A model generated the notes under the pieces. That model saw only the letters and a program-made list of their open reading frames with translations. It was not told the DNA's origin and made no database searches. A stretch of 64,000 nucleotides of DNA from Bacillota bacterium (GTDB taxonomy: Bacteria > Bacillota > Clostridia > Lachnospirales > Lachnospiraceae). This document shows, one piece after another, positions 44,561-54,272 of the stretch; position 1 is the stretch's first letter; each line of letters opens with the position of its first letter. The position numbers and the translations under genes were made by a program. The DNA is taken from NCBI GenBank assembly GCA_023436225.1, contig JAEZKA010000105.1:1-64000 (forward strand). Reading direction: 5' to 3'.

Positions 44561-45721
44561 TTATTTAATTGTATCGGCTTTAATCATTTGTATCGGTGGA
44601 ACTTTATTATCCAGAGGCAATATTTGAGCATCCTCTGATATCAATTTTTCCAATAAGCCAGGTAATGAATCTATCGTAGTCTGTTTCGTCTTTGAATCAT
44701 GCATGAGTACAATAGAATTTTCCTTGACTGCTACATCCTTTACGACATTTTTTATCAATTGTTCCTTCGTAAATTCCTCTCCCGTAGCATCCCCATTTAA
44801 TACATTCCAATCATAATAGATTATTCCAGCCTCATTCAGATAGCGTATGAAATCCTCCATTCCATTTCGGTTGACCTTATTGTCACTCCCCCCTGGAAAC
44901 CGGAAAATAGAAGGCTTGTATCCAGTAGTATCATATAACAATTTCCATAGCTTTGTAAAGTCCTTATCAAAATCTTCTATGGAATTATATATTTTGGAAT
45001 ACTGATGAGAATAAGAATGCATCCCTAAGGTATGACCCTCATCTACAATTCTCTGATATAACTTTTTAGACAAGCTATCCGTCTTGCCTACAACAAAAAA
45101 AGTCGCCTTAACCTTATACTCCGCAAGTATATCTAATATATCATTAGTATAGATACTTGGTCCGTCATCAAAGGTCAGATATACCTTCTTATCTGCATAT
45201 TTCCCGGGTCTGGGGCTACTCTGATCTGAAGCGGCAGCACCCTTCACTAATTCTTTATCTCCGGAGACTTGTGCTTCCTCATTGTCCTCGCCATCGATAA
45301 TACTTTTATCTAATATCTGTTCTAGTGCAGATCGATCCTGTTCCTCATTCACAAAATCGATACTTTCACCATCAGCTTCCTCGGTACCTGCAGTTACGGA
45401 GCTAGTCGCACCTGGCGCAGTATGTTTATCACTGTATTCTGGGCTCTCATCCTCTAACCCTGCTGCAAAAGCATATGACTCACCATCCTGGTTACTGTAA
45501 TTCAACCCGTACTTGCTATGTAAACCCTGCAACTCATTCATCTGCTTCTGAAGCCTACTCACCTGCAGTCCCAATATAATACAACAAATTGTCGGTAAAA
45601 TAAGTAGTATGATTGTAATGATTATTATCGTTGTCTTTATTCTATTTACACGTTTTTTTCTATTGTTACAGCTTTTGCTGTTCGTATCAATGTTAGTATT
45701 ACGTTCTGTGTTATTTGCCAA
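44561..45721 (-). CDS. Polysaccharide deacetylase (NodB domain), membrane anchored
   Basis: A 386-residue protein with an N-terminal basic region, one membrane helix (about residues 29-53), a coiled linker and low-complexity acidic stretch, and a NodB-type carbohydrate esterase 4 domain (about 180-375). Metal-binding and catalytic motifs are VYLTFDDGPSIYT (TFDDGP), HTLGMHSYSHQY (HSxxH), RFPGGSDN, and DWNVLNGDATG with LMHDS at the end. It would deacetylate peptidoglycan or another surface glycan outside the membrane. It begins with a TTG codon 11 nt after AGGGGTG. The bactofilin gene follows by 27 bp, so they are probably cotranscribed. Confidence 0.9.
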   Translation of the reverse strand: MANNTERNTNIDTNSKSCNNRKKRVNRIKTTIIIITIILLILPTICCIILGLQVSRLQKQMNELQGLHSKYGLNYSNQDGESYAFAAGLEDESPEYSDKHTAPGATSSVTAGTEEADGESIDFVNEEQDRSALEQILDKSIIDGEDNEEAQVSGDKELVKGAAASDQSSPRPGKYADKKVYLTFDDGPSIYTNDILDILAEYKVKATFFVVGKTDSLSKKLYQRIVDEGHTLGMHSYSHQYSKIYNSIEDFDKDFTKLWKLLYDTTGYKPSIFRFPGGSDNKVNRNGMEDFIRYLNEAGIIYYDWNVLNGDATGEEFTKEQLIKNVVKDVAVKENSIVLMHDSKTKQTTIDSLPGLLEKLISEDAQILPLDNKVPPIQMIKADTIK

Positions 45722-45859
45722 AGCCTCACCCCTTGATTCAATTCTATTTTATTCTATCATAAATTAAAAAGAAAAAAAACTCATTTTCGTAAAAATGCAT
45801 AAATAGCAAAAGGATATTTCTTCAAACTTTTATTGCATAATGTAAGTTCCAATATAATG

Positions 45860-45914
45860 AAAAAGCTCCATAGCCTCATAATCACTTAAACTGCGATTAT
45901 AATGCCTATAGAGC
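45860..45914 (-). terminator. Intrinsic terminator after the PHP phosphatase gene
   Basis: On the minus strand GCTCTATAGGC...GCTATGGAGC pairs, with an inner ATAATC/GATTAT stem, followed by TTTTT. It ends the MFS-phosphatase transcript. Confidence 0.85.
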
Positions 45915-45976
45915 CCCTTAAGGGGTGAACATACTATTGATCAACCTTAAAAAGGAGAGCCAGGATAACGTTATGC

Positions 45977-46828
45977 TCATAGCTCATGATATATAGGTTT
46001 CATTTTATCAAAGGTACAGAATTGCGAAAATCCAAGCTTTATCAATTCCTGCTTAACTTCTTGTATATGAAACCCCAGATGTTCTTTTTTATGGCTATCA
46101 CTTCCAATCGTGATAATCCTTCCTCCTAGTTCTCGATATAATTTAAGAATATTCCTGGATGGAGTAAGGTCAGGTAATCCATATCGATAGCTTGAAGTAT
46201 TGACCTCGATACCCTTACCATCAGCAATCACAGTTCTTAATATCTCAGTAACTAGCGGTTTGATTTTTTCAAAAGGATAATACCCAGCTTTATCATAACG
46301 GCTGATTAAATCTAAATGTCCTAAGATGCTGTAATTATGATACTGTTTCACAAGAGCTAGTATTTCTTCATAATAACGCTCATTATACTCCTGTTGTGTG
46401 CGTCCCAGCTGAAACTCCTGTGTCCAGAGTTCTTTATCTTCCACCTGATGTACAGAGAGAATGATAAAATCAAATGGATATTTCGCAGACAATGCTTCAT
46501 ATTCTGGAATTGTATGAGTCTGTATTCCAAATTCAAGTCCCATCTTAATGGATAACCGATCTTCATAACAGTATCGAAGTTCTCGGATTTTAGCCTCATA
46601 CATATAGTAATCCACATTTGCCATTTCCATCTGCTCTGGTTCTCCTGGGCCTCCTCTACGGTATTCTATGCCACGTGGGTCATCACAATCCCTTTTTATT
46701 CCATAATCCACATGATCCGTAAAACAGATTTCATCCATTCCCATTTGAATTGCATCCAAAATGACATCCTCAATATCATATTCGGAGTCATCACTGAATT
46801 TAGTGTGTACATGATAATCAGCTAGCAT
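45977..46828 (-). CDS. PHP-family histidinol-phosphatase-like protein
   Basis: A 283-residue PHP domain protein. The N-terminus MLADYHVHTKFSDDSEYD supplies the HxH metal ligands. DEICFTDHVDYG and KMGLEFGIQTHTIPEYE follow, then LGHLDLISRYDK and GSDSHKKEHLG, completing the metal site. It resembles histidinol-phosphate phosphatase (HisJ/HisK). The location with a transporter rather than with his genes leaves a sugar-phosphate or other phosphoester substrate open. The ATG overlaps the MFS stop by 11 bp with GAGGAAG upstream, so the two proteins are made together. Confidence 0.85.
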   Translation of the reverse strand: MLADYHVHTKFSDDSEYDIEDVILDAIQMGMDEICFTDHVDYGIKRDCDDPRGIEYRRGGPGEPEQMEMANVDYYMYEAKIRELRYCYEDRLSIKMGLEFGIQTHTIPEYEALSAKYPFDFIILSVHQVEDKELWTQEFQLGRTQQEYNERYYEEILALVKQYHNYSILGHLDLISRYDKAGYYPFEKIKPLVTEILRTVIADGKGIEVNTSSYRYGLPDLTPSRNILKLYRELGGRIITIGSDSHKKEHLGFHIQEVKQELIKLGFSQFCTFDKMKPIYHEL

Positions 46829-48011
46829 ATTCTTCCTCGTTCTTTCTACTACAAGTTATTTTCGTTAATAGTTCATGCATAACAACCATCAATATTAATA
46901 TCATAAGAAGATAAACCGGAAGAAGTGCGACTGTAATGTAATTGGCAATCAGACCAAAGATAGGCGGCATTAGACATGTTCCCACATAGGCACTAGCCAT
47001 CTGCACTCCTATAATAGCCTGTGATCTATCAGCTCCGAAATGTGATGGTGTAGAGTGAATAATGCATGGATAGATTGGTGCACAGCCCAGGCCAATCATG
47101 ATCAATCCAACTAGTGATGCATTTTGACCAAGTGGAAGAAACATTGTGATCACACCCAATCCAATGATAAACTGCCCCATTCGTATCATTTGAACGTCCT
47201 TCAATTTCATTGTAATGAAACCACTCAATGCACGTCCAATGGTAATCCCGATAAAAAACATACCTGCAAAACTTGCTGCAGTATCAGCGGGAACTCCTTT
47301 GTATAGCGTCAGATAGCTACTTGCCCACAGACCAGCTGTCTGTTCTACTGCACAATAACAAAAAAAGCATAACATTACTTCTTTTGCACCAGGTATCCTG
47401 ATAATCTCCCTTAGTGAAAGTGCCTTTGTAGTAATCTCAATCCCACTATCGCTTATAGCCTGGGCACGCTTTTCCCATAATGGTAAGCCAAATATCAGGA
47501 CTACTGTCAAAACAATCTGTAATACTGAGATAATACGATAACCATAATTCCACCCCATTTCTTTGGTTAGCGCATATCCCATAATATAAGGGCCCAAGGT
47601 TGCTCCAACACCCCACATACAATGAAGCCAGCTCATGTGACGGCTTTTATAATGCAATGCAACGTAGTTATTCAAAGAGGCGTCCACGCTTCCGGCACCA
47701 AGTCCATAAGGAACAGCCCATATGCAAAGTGCCAAGAATGAATGACTAACAGAAAAGCCAAACAAAGAAGTCGCCGTCATTGCAACGCTGATTGCTGTCA
47801 CCTTACCAGTTCCTAATTTACGTGTCAATTTGTCACTTTGAAGGCTGGAAATAATCGTACCAACCGCTATAATCATAGATATGATACCGGCAAAGGAAAT
47901 AGGGACTCCTAATTCAGAATACATGGTAGGCCATGCAGAACCCAGAAGCGAATCTGGTAGACCGAGACTAATAAAAGACAAGTAAATCACTATCAATAAT
48001 AATTGAAACAT
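46818..48011 (-). CDS. MFS transporter
   Basis: A 397-residue major facilitator with 12 hydrophobic segments. LGLPDSLLGSAWPTMYSELG at the first loop and SDKLTRKLGTGKVTAISV at the loop between helices 2 and 3 are MFS features (variant of the GxLaDrxGrr signature). The VDASLNNYVALHYKSRHM stretch is found in FucP/fucose-like and related sugar members. The substrate is unknown. The ATG at 48011 follows GAGAGGAG by 8 nt; a start at 48071 is too far upstream. It is transcribed divergently from an AraC regulator and overlaps the PHP phosphatase gene. Confidence 0.85.
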   Translation of the reverse strand: MFQLLLIVIYLSFISLGLPDSLLGSAWPTMYSELGVPISFAGIISMIIAVGTIISSLQSDKLTRKLGTGKVTAISVAMTATSLFGFSVSHSFLALCIWAVPYGLGAGSVDASLNNYVALHYKSRHMSWLHCMWGVGATLGPYIMGYALTKEMGWNYGYRIISVLQIVLTVVLIFGLPLWEKRAQAISDSGIEITTKALSLREIIRIPGAKEVMLCFFCYCAVEQTAGLWASSYLTLYKGVPADTAASFAGMFFIGITIGRALSGFITMKLKDVQMIRMGQFIIGLGVITMFLPLGQNASLVGLIMIGLGCAPIYPCIIHSTPSHFGADRSQAIIGVQMASAYVGTCLMPPIFGLIANYITVALLPVYLLMILILMVVMHELLTKITCSRKNEEEYAS

Positions 48012-48071
48012 CTCTAATTCTCCTCTCTGTTTCTTTAATAATTCTTCCGTTCTTAATTCATCAGTTCGCAT

Positions 48072-48302
48072 ATCTTTCCAACAGGACGCTGTATATATTC
48101 TTATCCCTTCACATAGGGAAATTACTGCGTAAGCATTTACTCCCTGCTTAGTAAATCTTTTTATATCGATTCATCGTTTATGCTCCTTATCAAACCATGT
48201 TTCATATATAAAATAATATCGACTTTTTTATCTTGTTTCAATTTAAATATAGACTTATAATATAACAAAACCGACTTATAAAATATGTAAAGGAGATATC
48301 CC
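48072..48302. promoter_or_regulatory. Divergent control region of the MFS and AraC genes
   Basis: The 231-bp region holds the plus-strand promoter and three direct repeats of CGACTT/AGACTT with following TTATAA-like bases, at about 48220, 48251 and 48272 (spacing 31 and 21 bp, roughly three and two helical turns). These are plausible AraC-type binding sites. Confidence 0.5.
48233..48261 (+). promoter_or_regulatory. Promoter of the AraC-type regulator
   Basis: TTGTTT and TATAAT with exactly 17 bp between, 42 bp before the regulator's start codon. Confidence 0.65.
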
Positions 48303-49187
48303 ATGAGTTTACATAAATGTGGATTGAATGTTGATCATTCCCAAAAGGAATTGAAGCCACACGGTACATTGGAATTTCCATGCGCCGGATACGCTTCTAC
48401 GTATTCAGATGCTCCAACAGATATCATTCCCTGGCACTGGCATGAAGAATTAGAAATTATATATATAAAAAAAGGAACCCTAAAATTGCAGATTCCTTCC
48501 ACTCATTATCTTATAAATGAAGGCGATTGTGCTATTATCAACGCAAATATTCTTCACTATGCAATGGCAGTTCGCACCTGCGAACTACATTCCCTAGTTT
48601 TTAGTACCTCTGTAATTACCGGAAGTACAGGTTCTTCATTTTATCAAAAATATATGCAGCCGTTACTGTCATGTTCCTCATTTACTTGCATAGTCTTCGA
48701 GGAACAATATTCAGATATTGCTCAGTATTTCTGCAAGGCATTTGAAGCATTGCGAACTGATACTTTCGGATATGAATTTACAGTCCGTGAAGAATTATCA
48801 CGCATTTGTTTATATCTTTATGAACATTTTTCTAACCAGCTATTCACAGCAAAACAAACACAAAACCTGGATAGTATACGCATCGAAAAAATGATTGATT
48901 TTATTCAAAGTCATTACACAGAGAATATAACCTTGAGCCATATTGCCGAGTCAGTTGATGTTGGAGAGCGTGAGTGCCTGCGTTGTTTTAAAAGAGCAAT
49001 TGGGCAGTCACCGATACAATATCTTCTCAAATACCGACTAATGCAGGGAGCGAATTTGCTTATGACCCACCCGGCTTTAAGCATTTCTGAAATTGCTAGT
49101 ACCTGTGGCTTTGACCATCCAAGCTATTTTTCCAAAATGTTTAAGCAATTTTACAATTGTTCACCAAAAGAATACAGGAACTCATAA
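48303..49187 (+). CDS. AraC-family transcriptional regulator with cupin sensor
   Basis: The only confident plus-strand protein gene. A 294-residue protein with an N-terminal cupin domain (HWHEELEIIYIKKGTLKLQI, then EGDCAIINANILHYA) for ligand sensing. The C-terminal double helix-turn-helix AraC domain (about 190-290) has IEKMIDFIQSHYTENITLSH, FKRAIGQSPIQYLLKYRLMQ and ISEIASTCGFDHPSYFSKMF. It probably controls the divergently transcribed MFS and phosphatase genes in response to a small molecule, such as a sugar. AAAGGAG lies 7 nt before the ATG. Confidence 0.92.
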   Translation: MSLHKCGLNVDHSQKELKPHGTLEFPCAGYASTYSDAPTDIIPWHWHEELEIIYIKKGTLKLQIPSTHYLINEGDCAIINANILHYAMAVRTCELHSLVFSTSVITGSTGSSFYQKYMQPLLSCSSFTCIVFEEQYSDIAQYFCKAFEALRTDTFGYEFTVREELSRICLYLYEHFSNQLFTAKQTQNLDSIRIEKMIDFIQSHYTENITLSHIAESVDVGERECLRCFKRAIGQSPIQYLLKYRLMQGANLLMTHPALSISEIASTCGFDHPSYFSKMFKQFYNCSPKEYRNS

Positions 49188-49401
49188 CAAACCTTTACCC
49201 CGTGTATGCTTCTACCAAATATCAGCCAAGAAGTCTACTATTTTTCCTTGACTATACACCGTTCGGTTTTCTCTTTGTAGAAGTTAGTCCAAACTTCTAG
49301 GGCAAGCATAAAAAGTATTTCCACACTTATTGACTGTGTTTCAGTACCTCTTTCAACTCCATTTTATCTGCGATTACACATTTAAGACCTTGATTAATTA
49401 A

Positions 49402-49448
49402 GGACGTGTTGCTTCCTAACTAAATAAGTTGGTTTAACAACACGCCCC
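49402..49448 (-). terminator. Hairpin after the glycerophosphodiesterase gene
   Basis: GGCGTGTTG/CAACACGTCC with an inner CCAAC/GTTAGG pairing on the minus strand. The tail is TTAATTAA rather than a pure T run, so termination is probable but not certain. The gap 49188-49459 holds nothing else supported. Confidence 0.55.
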
Positions 49449-49459
49449 TAATAATTTAT

Positions 49460-50284
49460 TTATATGTTTCGGTTTCTCAAATATTGAACGCAATGGTATG
49501 TCCAATCTGTCTGAATAATATCGAAACCTTTATCAGCTAGCCATCCCCAGCCTTTATCTGGATCTTCAATTAAAGATATATCATCATTATGACCTGCTGC
49601 TAATAAAACTTTACTAGCATAAACCAGACTATTAGCCCAAAGAATTTTTCCTTTTTTATGCATCTTCTCAATATATTCATCCTGAGCAATTGAGGAAGCT
49701 TCACTTTTAAACACAAGTTCTGCACCAATATAGTTTATGTTCATCTGTTCAATTTTTTCTGAAGCACAGTCATCCTCCATAAAAATTGGCATATATTCAT
49801 AATTTGATGCATAAGTCTCTACCATCTGAAGAGACTTATCTGATGGATCACTCTTTAATAGAATTTGATCCCTCATATTATGACGTTCAACTACTTTAAT
49901 CACATCATCAAGAAAATTTATGCTTCTATCTAAATTCATAGTACATTTTCCTTTATAATGCTCAAGAATTTCGTCAAAAGTATTCAAACCGATAAATGTC
50001 TCATTCAGATCTACATTAACTAATTTCATATTTCTAATTTCTTTAGCAGTCAGAGTTTCAATCCGAATATGGCGGTCCAACTGACACGGCTCCATCCCTG
50101 TATGAAAAATAAAGATTTCACCATCAATGCTTTTAAATAGATCCATTTCAAGGATATCCGCTCCCTCTTTTAACGCCAGATCGAAAGCAGGGATCGTATT
50201 ACATGGAATATTAGCTCCTGAAGTTCCTCTATGTGCAGCCACCAAAATCCCATTTTCACGTCTTTTTTCAATTAATGATTTCAT
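49460..50284 (-). CDS. Glycerophosphodiester phosphodiesterase
   Basis: A 274-residue GDPD enzyme that hydrolyses glycerophosphodiesters to glycerol-3-phosphate and an alcohol. Conserved elements are VAAHRGTSGANIPCNTIPAF (catalytic HRG and NT), GADILEMDLFKSIDGEIFIF (ExD metal ligands) and the following HTG in place of HD. The HTG variant is a slight departure. No signal peptide is seen, so it is cytoplasmic and should act on imported substrate. Its start overlaps the permease stop by 17 bp, which ties it to the ABC importer. Confidence 0.9.
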   Translation of the reverse strand: MKSLIEKRRENGILVAAHRGTSGANIPCNTIPAFDLALKEGADILEMDLFKSIDGEIFIFHTGMEPCQLDRHIRIETLTAKEIRNMKLVNVDLNETFIGLNTFDEILEHYKGKCTMNLDRSINFLDDVIKVVERHNMRDQILLKSDPSDKSLQMVETYASNYEYMPIFMEDDCASEKIEQMNINYIGAELVFKSEASSIAQDEYIEKMHKKGKILWANSLVYASKVLLAAGHNDDISLIEDPDKGWGWLADKGFDIIQTDWTYHCVQYLRNRNI

Positions 50285-52037
50285 TAGTCCTTACCTTGTT
50301 TCCTTTCTTTACCTTTAGCAATTTTTTAATCATATCGAAGCCACCATATCTTCCAAGCCACAACGATATTGTAGAAATAATCATTAATATTACAGAATAT
50401 ACAAATGCCATCGCCTGCGCTTCCGTGGTTGCTGTTTCTTCAGTCGCACCTTTGATTACAATACCAAGAGGTTGTAGAAAAGGATGATATACAAATACTG
50501 ATAAATCGTATTCTGACAAAAGACTGTTGAAATTTAGAACCATTACCGACAGGACTACAGGCATAATAATCGGAAAAATTACCCTTCTTAGGGTATAGAA
50601 TGGTTTTGCCCCCATTACTTTTGCTGCTTCTTCCAGATTTCCATCCAGACTGACGAAGGATGCTCTTATCATACGATATGAAAAGGGGATTTTGATGATA
50701 ATATATCCTAATAGCATAATTACAGGAGTCCCAATCAAAACTTTATTAAAAAGATTTACTCTTCCTACATCATATGTCATCATCATTCCCAAGGCAATCA
50801 TCGTTGACGGCAAAAGCCATGGAATTAAAATGAAAGGCTCAAATAATTTATCATATCTTTTTTTTGCTTTTGTTACAATCCTAGCTGTAGCGATAGCTAT
50901 TACAGCAACCACCAAAGCTGCCAAGAAAGAATAAACCAGACTTACCAGATATGGTTTATAGGCATTGGATGCCTCAAATATATGCTTATAATTTTTTAAA
51001 GTAAACGAAGACCAAGAGATCTTGCCTGTTTTAATAGTCAAAGCATCTGTAAATGAGAAGATAAGTACATAAATAATCGGTAGCATATAAATCACAAACA
51101 TAATATAGGCCACAATATGTGCGAATATATTCATGATCGGATTCTCTATTTTTTGTTTTACCATCTTAGCCTTTGTCTTCGATACCGAAATATAATTTCC
51201 TTTTTTCTCGATCTTTTGCATCAGCAATAAGAGTAAACTTGTAGCCAGTCCAAGAATAATGGCCAATAATGCGGCTATTTCTCTAGAGTTTTGCATCTGG
51301 GTAAAAGTCTTAATCATAGGATTAATGGTCTGGAAATCAGGTCCACCTACTATTAATGGGCCCGACATCGTACTTAGAGCAGAAAGGAATGTCAATATCG
51401 TAATAGCAAAAATTGTAGGCTTTAGTACCGGAAGAACAATCTTAAATAAAATCGTACTCTGTGAGGCACCCATATTCTTAGCAGCCTCAATCGTATGATA
51501 GTCAAGTCCTCGAATAGCATTTGTTAAAAACATCATATGGTTTGAGGTTCCTGAAAACGTCATAATGAATAATACCGCCCCAAATCCAACAAACCAGTTC
51601 GGATCGACATTGGGGAAAAAATTCATTAATACCTTCGTAACAATACCAGTAGAACCATAAACGAATTTATAACCAGTTACCAATACAACACCACCATAGA
51701 TCAATGTTGTCATAAAACCTAAGTTTAACATTTTTGCACCTTTAATATCAAAATACTCCGTAAATAAAACAATCAAAATACCGGATATATTCACTGTAAT
51801 TATGGAAGTTATAGCCAAGATAAAGCTGTTTCTCAAACTATTCATTGCTCTCGTTGAGGACATGATCTTAGTTACTGCCGCTGTTGAGAATTTTCCATCT
51901 TTTACGAATACATTATATAGAAGATTGATATTAGGAAACACTAGAAAAGAGAGAATAAACCATATTAAAACCAGCTTAATAACGAGAACTGGGATATTAA
52001 TACTCCCATCTCGAAATTTTGTCATTAATTTGTTCAT
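50268..52037 (-). CDS. ABC importer permease, two fused transmembrane domains
   Basis: A 589-residue membrane protein with two permease halves (about 1-290 and 310-589), each with an EAA loop: TIEAAKNMGASQSTILFKIV and LEEAAKVMGAKPFYTLRRVI. The fused form is common in importers for iron, thiamine, 2-aminoethylphosphonate and similar substrates (FbpB/ThiP/PhnV-type). It works with the ATPase at 52052 and the binding protein at 53092. The cytoplasmic phosphodiesterase gene overlaps it at the end, which hints at a glycerophosphodiester or organic phosphate ligand (inference). Confidence 0.9.
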   Translation of the reverse strand: MNKLMTKFRDGSINIPVLVIKLVLIWFILSFLVFPNINLLYNVFVKDGKFSTAAVTKIMSSTRAMNSLRNSFILAITSIITVNISGILIVLFTEYFDIKGAKMLNLGFMTTLIYGGVVLVTGYKFVYGSTGIVTKVLMNFFPNVDPNWFVGFGAVLFIMTFSGTSNHMMFLTNAIRGLDYHTIEAAKNMGASQSTILFKIVLPVLKPTIFAITILTFLSALSTMSGPLIVGGPDFQTINPMIKTFTQMQNSREIAALLAIILGLATSLLLLLMQKIEKKGNYISVSKTKAKMVKQKIENPIMNIFAHIVAYIMFVIYMLPIIYVLIFSFTDALTIKTGKISWSSFTLKNYKHIFEASNAYKPYLVSLVYSFLAALVVAVIAIATARIVTKAKKRYDKLFEPFILIPWLLPSTMIALGMMMTYDVGRVNLFNKVLIGTPVIMLLGYIIIKIPFSYRMIRASFVSLDGNLEEAAKVMGAKPFYTLRRVIFPIIMPVVLSVMVLNFNSLLSEYDLSVFVYHPFLQPLGIVIKGATEETATTEAQAMAFVYSVILMIISTISLWLGRYGGFDMIKKLLKVKKGNKVRTNEIIN

Positions 52038-52051
52038 ACAGTACTCCTCTC

Positions 52052-53056
52052 TTAAAACTGCATAATATCTTCAGGATTTATATACACATCAACCTTATCG
52101 CCGACTTCATAGAACGAATAGCCATCGTTCTTTTCCAGACATTTTATCACTTCTCCCTTATAGGAAAGAGTATATTTGGTTGTAACCCCATTGAATTCCG
52201 TGTCTTCTACTACCGTCTGCAGTTTAGCAAATCTCTCTTTCGGCTGTGTAAGACATCTTTCTATTCTTATAAAACCTGTTTTATCCGTATTAAAAATGTT
52301 CCCCAACTGCGTATTAATATCGCTAATAATATTTGATCCCAGGCGATTAATATCTCCAATAAAATCGCATACAAATTCGCTTTGGGAACGATTATATATT
52401 TCATATGGGGTACCTACCTGCTCAATATATCCATTATTGAACACAGCAATTCTATCAGATAATGTTAAAGCCTCTTCCTGGTCATGGGTTACATATAGGG
52501 TTGTAATTCCAAGATCTTTTTGAAGGCGTTTCAATTCTTGGCGCAAATCAACTCTTAGTTTTGCATCTAAATTTGACAACGGTTCATCAAGACACAGAAT
52601 TCTAGGTTTTAGTACAATAGCTCTTGCCAGTGCCACTCTCTGCTGCTGACCACCCGATAGTTCTGATACATTTTTTTCTAACTGGGCATCTGTAATCTTT
52701 ATTTTTAATGCTGCTTCACGAACCTTCTGATCAACTTCTGATTTTGATAATTTCTTAACCTTCAGACCGAAAGCAATGTTGTCATATACTGTCATAGTAG
52801 GAAATAACGCATAGCTTTGGAATACCATTCCAATGTTTCTATTTTCCACAGGGATGTTTACAACATTTTTACCATCTACAATAATCTTTCCCTTTGATGG
52901 TGTAATAAATCCAACCAGAGCCCTCAATGAAGTGGTTTTTCCACACCCACTTGGTCCCAGGAAGGTGAAAAATTCACCTTCCTGGATGCTCAGGTTCAAA
53001 TTGTCAATCGCTACAAAATCTCCATATTTTATTTCAACCTGTTCAAATGTTATCAT
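52052..53056 (-). CDS. ABC importer ATP-binding protein
   Basis: A 334-residue ATPase with an N-terminal nucleotide-binding domain and a C-terminal TOBE-like domain (about 240-334). Walker A is GPSGCGKTTSLRAL, signature LSGGQQQRVALARA, Walker B ILCLDEPLSNLDAKLR and the H-loop YVTHDQEEALTLSDRI. It belongs to the PotA/FbpC/UgpC group. It drives the transporter encoded by the genes on both sides, with 14 bp to the permease gene and 35 bp from the binding-protein gene. The ATG has GGAG upstream. Confidence 0.93.
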   Translation of the reverse strand: MITFEQVEIKYGDFVAIDNLNLSIQEGEFFTFLGPSGCGKTTSLRALVGFITPSKGKIIVDGKNVVNIPVENRNIGMVFQSYALFPTMTVYDNIAFGLKVKKLSKSEVDQKVREAALKIKITDAQLEKNVSELSGGQQQRVALARAIVLKPRILCLDEPLSNLDAKLRVDLRQELKRLQKDLGITTLYVTHDQEEALTLSDRIAVFNNGYIEQVGTPYEIYNRSQSEFVCDFIGDINRLGSNIISDINTQLGNIFNTDKTGFIRIERCLTQPKERFAKLQTVVEDTEFNGVTTKYTLSYKGEVIKCLEKNDGYSFYEVGDKVDVYINPEDIMQF

Positions 53057-53091
53057 GTTAACTCCAATCTACAACCGTTTGTCAATATGTA

Positions 53092-54210
53092 CTACTTTAC
53101 AAACTCCAATTCTGCTTTTTCAACCCATGCATCAACATTCTCTGCAATAAATCCCCAATCCAGTTCCTGAGGTTTTACGATAGACATTAATTCTTTCAGA
53201 TCTTCCGAAACATTTGCCAATGCTTCTTCCTGTACCGGAATTGTTCCGAATTCATTAGACCATGCTAACTGTATTTCAGAGCTTCCAAGCCAGTTAAGAA
53301 ATTCAACTGCCAGTTCCGGATTCTTTGAGGTTTTTACAACTGCAACAGATTCTATTACAAAAGGTTCACCTACTTCTGGTGTCATAATATTGAATTTATA
53401 ATTACGCTCTTTCTGCTCAGTAAGAACGCCAGAAGCCCAATGCTGATCCAACGGAAGAGAACCGTCAATAATCGCGCCAATAGAATCTTCTCCTGTTGCT
53501 ATTATATGTGAATTTCCAATATATTTCTTAGCAATTTCCCATCCTTCTTCAGAGACACCAAGTTCTCCATTTGGATCCGGATAGCGGCCTATAATACTTG
53601 CAAAGACAGTTTTACCAGTACCACCGCTTAAGGGATGTATCTGGTAAAGACCTTTGTATTCGTCTTTCACAAGATCGATCCAATCGGATGGCATGTTAGT
53701 GAATTCATTATTAGCAATTAATAATAATGGTGTGGTAGTAACTGGATAATAAAAACCATCAGCATCAACAAGGCTTGGATCTACTCCATCAACCCAGTCA
53801 GGTTGCCACTTCAGCAAAAGATCTTCTGCCTTCAATTTTTCATATTCGATATTATTAAGTCCAAAGGTTACATCTGCAATTGAATTATTTTTTTCAGCAA
53901 TAAGACGGTTTGTAATGTCAGATGCACCTAACCCTAGTACCTGAACTTTGAAGCCTGCTTCTGCTGCTTTTTCAACAAGCCATGCATCACGTCCATTCGT
54001 GTTTGAGTTAGTGTATACAATAAGTTCCTGGCTTTTGTCCACTTCGTTCGATGTCTCATCTGAGGTTTCATCTGATGCTTCTGTTCCAGTCCCCTCCTGA
54101 ACTACCGTTTCTCCCTTGTTTTCTGAAGGAGCAGAAGAAGAGCTTCCACATCCTACCATTGAAATCATCATGATTCCTGTTAATAATGCCACTACCATTT
54201 TTTTCATCAT
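53092..54210 (-). CDS. ABC importer solute-binding lipoprotein
   Basis: A 372-residue lipoprotein. The signal peptide ends in the lipobox MVGCG near residue 20, then a Ser/Glu/Thr-rich linker. The mature part resembles iron, thiamine and phosphonate binding proteins of family 1 (LIVYTNSNTNGRDAWLVEKA, GLGASDITNRLIAEKNN, YYPVTTTPLLLIANNE, HPLSGGTGKTVFASI). It captures the ligand outside the cell and passes it to the permease. GTAGGAGG precedes the start at 54210. A strong promoter overlapped by an operator-like site lies about 65 bp upstream. Confidence 0.92.
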   Translation of the reverse strand: MMKKMVVALLTGIMMISMVGCGSSSSAPSENKGETVVQEGTGTEASDETSDETSNEVDKSQELIVYTNSNTNGRDAWLVEKAAEAGFKVQVLGLGASDITNRLIAEKNNSIADVTFGLNNIEYEKLKAEDLLLKWQPDWVDGVDPSLVDADGFYYPVTTTPLLLIANNEFTNMPSDWIDLVKDEYKGLYQIHPLSGGTGKTVFASIIGRYPDPNGELGVSEEGWEIAKKYIGNSHIIATGEDSIGAIIDGSLPLDQHWASGVLTEQKERNYKFNIMTPEVGEPFVIESVAVVKTSKNPELAVEFLNWLGSSEIQLAWSNEFGTIPVQEEALANVSEDLKELMSIVKPQELDWGFIAENVDAWVEKAELEFVK

Positions 54211-54272
54211 AGTTCCTCCTACATTTGTTTTTTGCTCTTTATATCGTTTCAATTTCACCGAACGACAAATTA

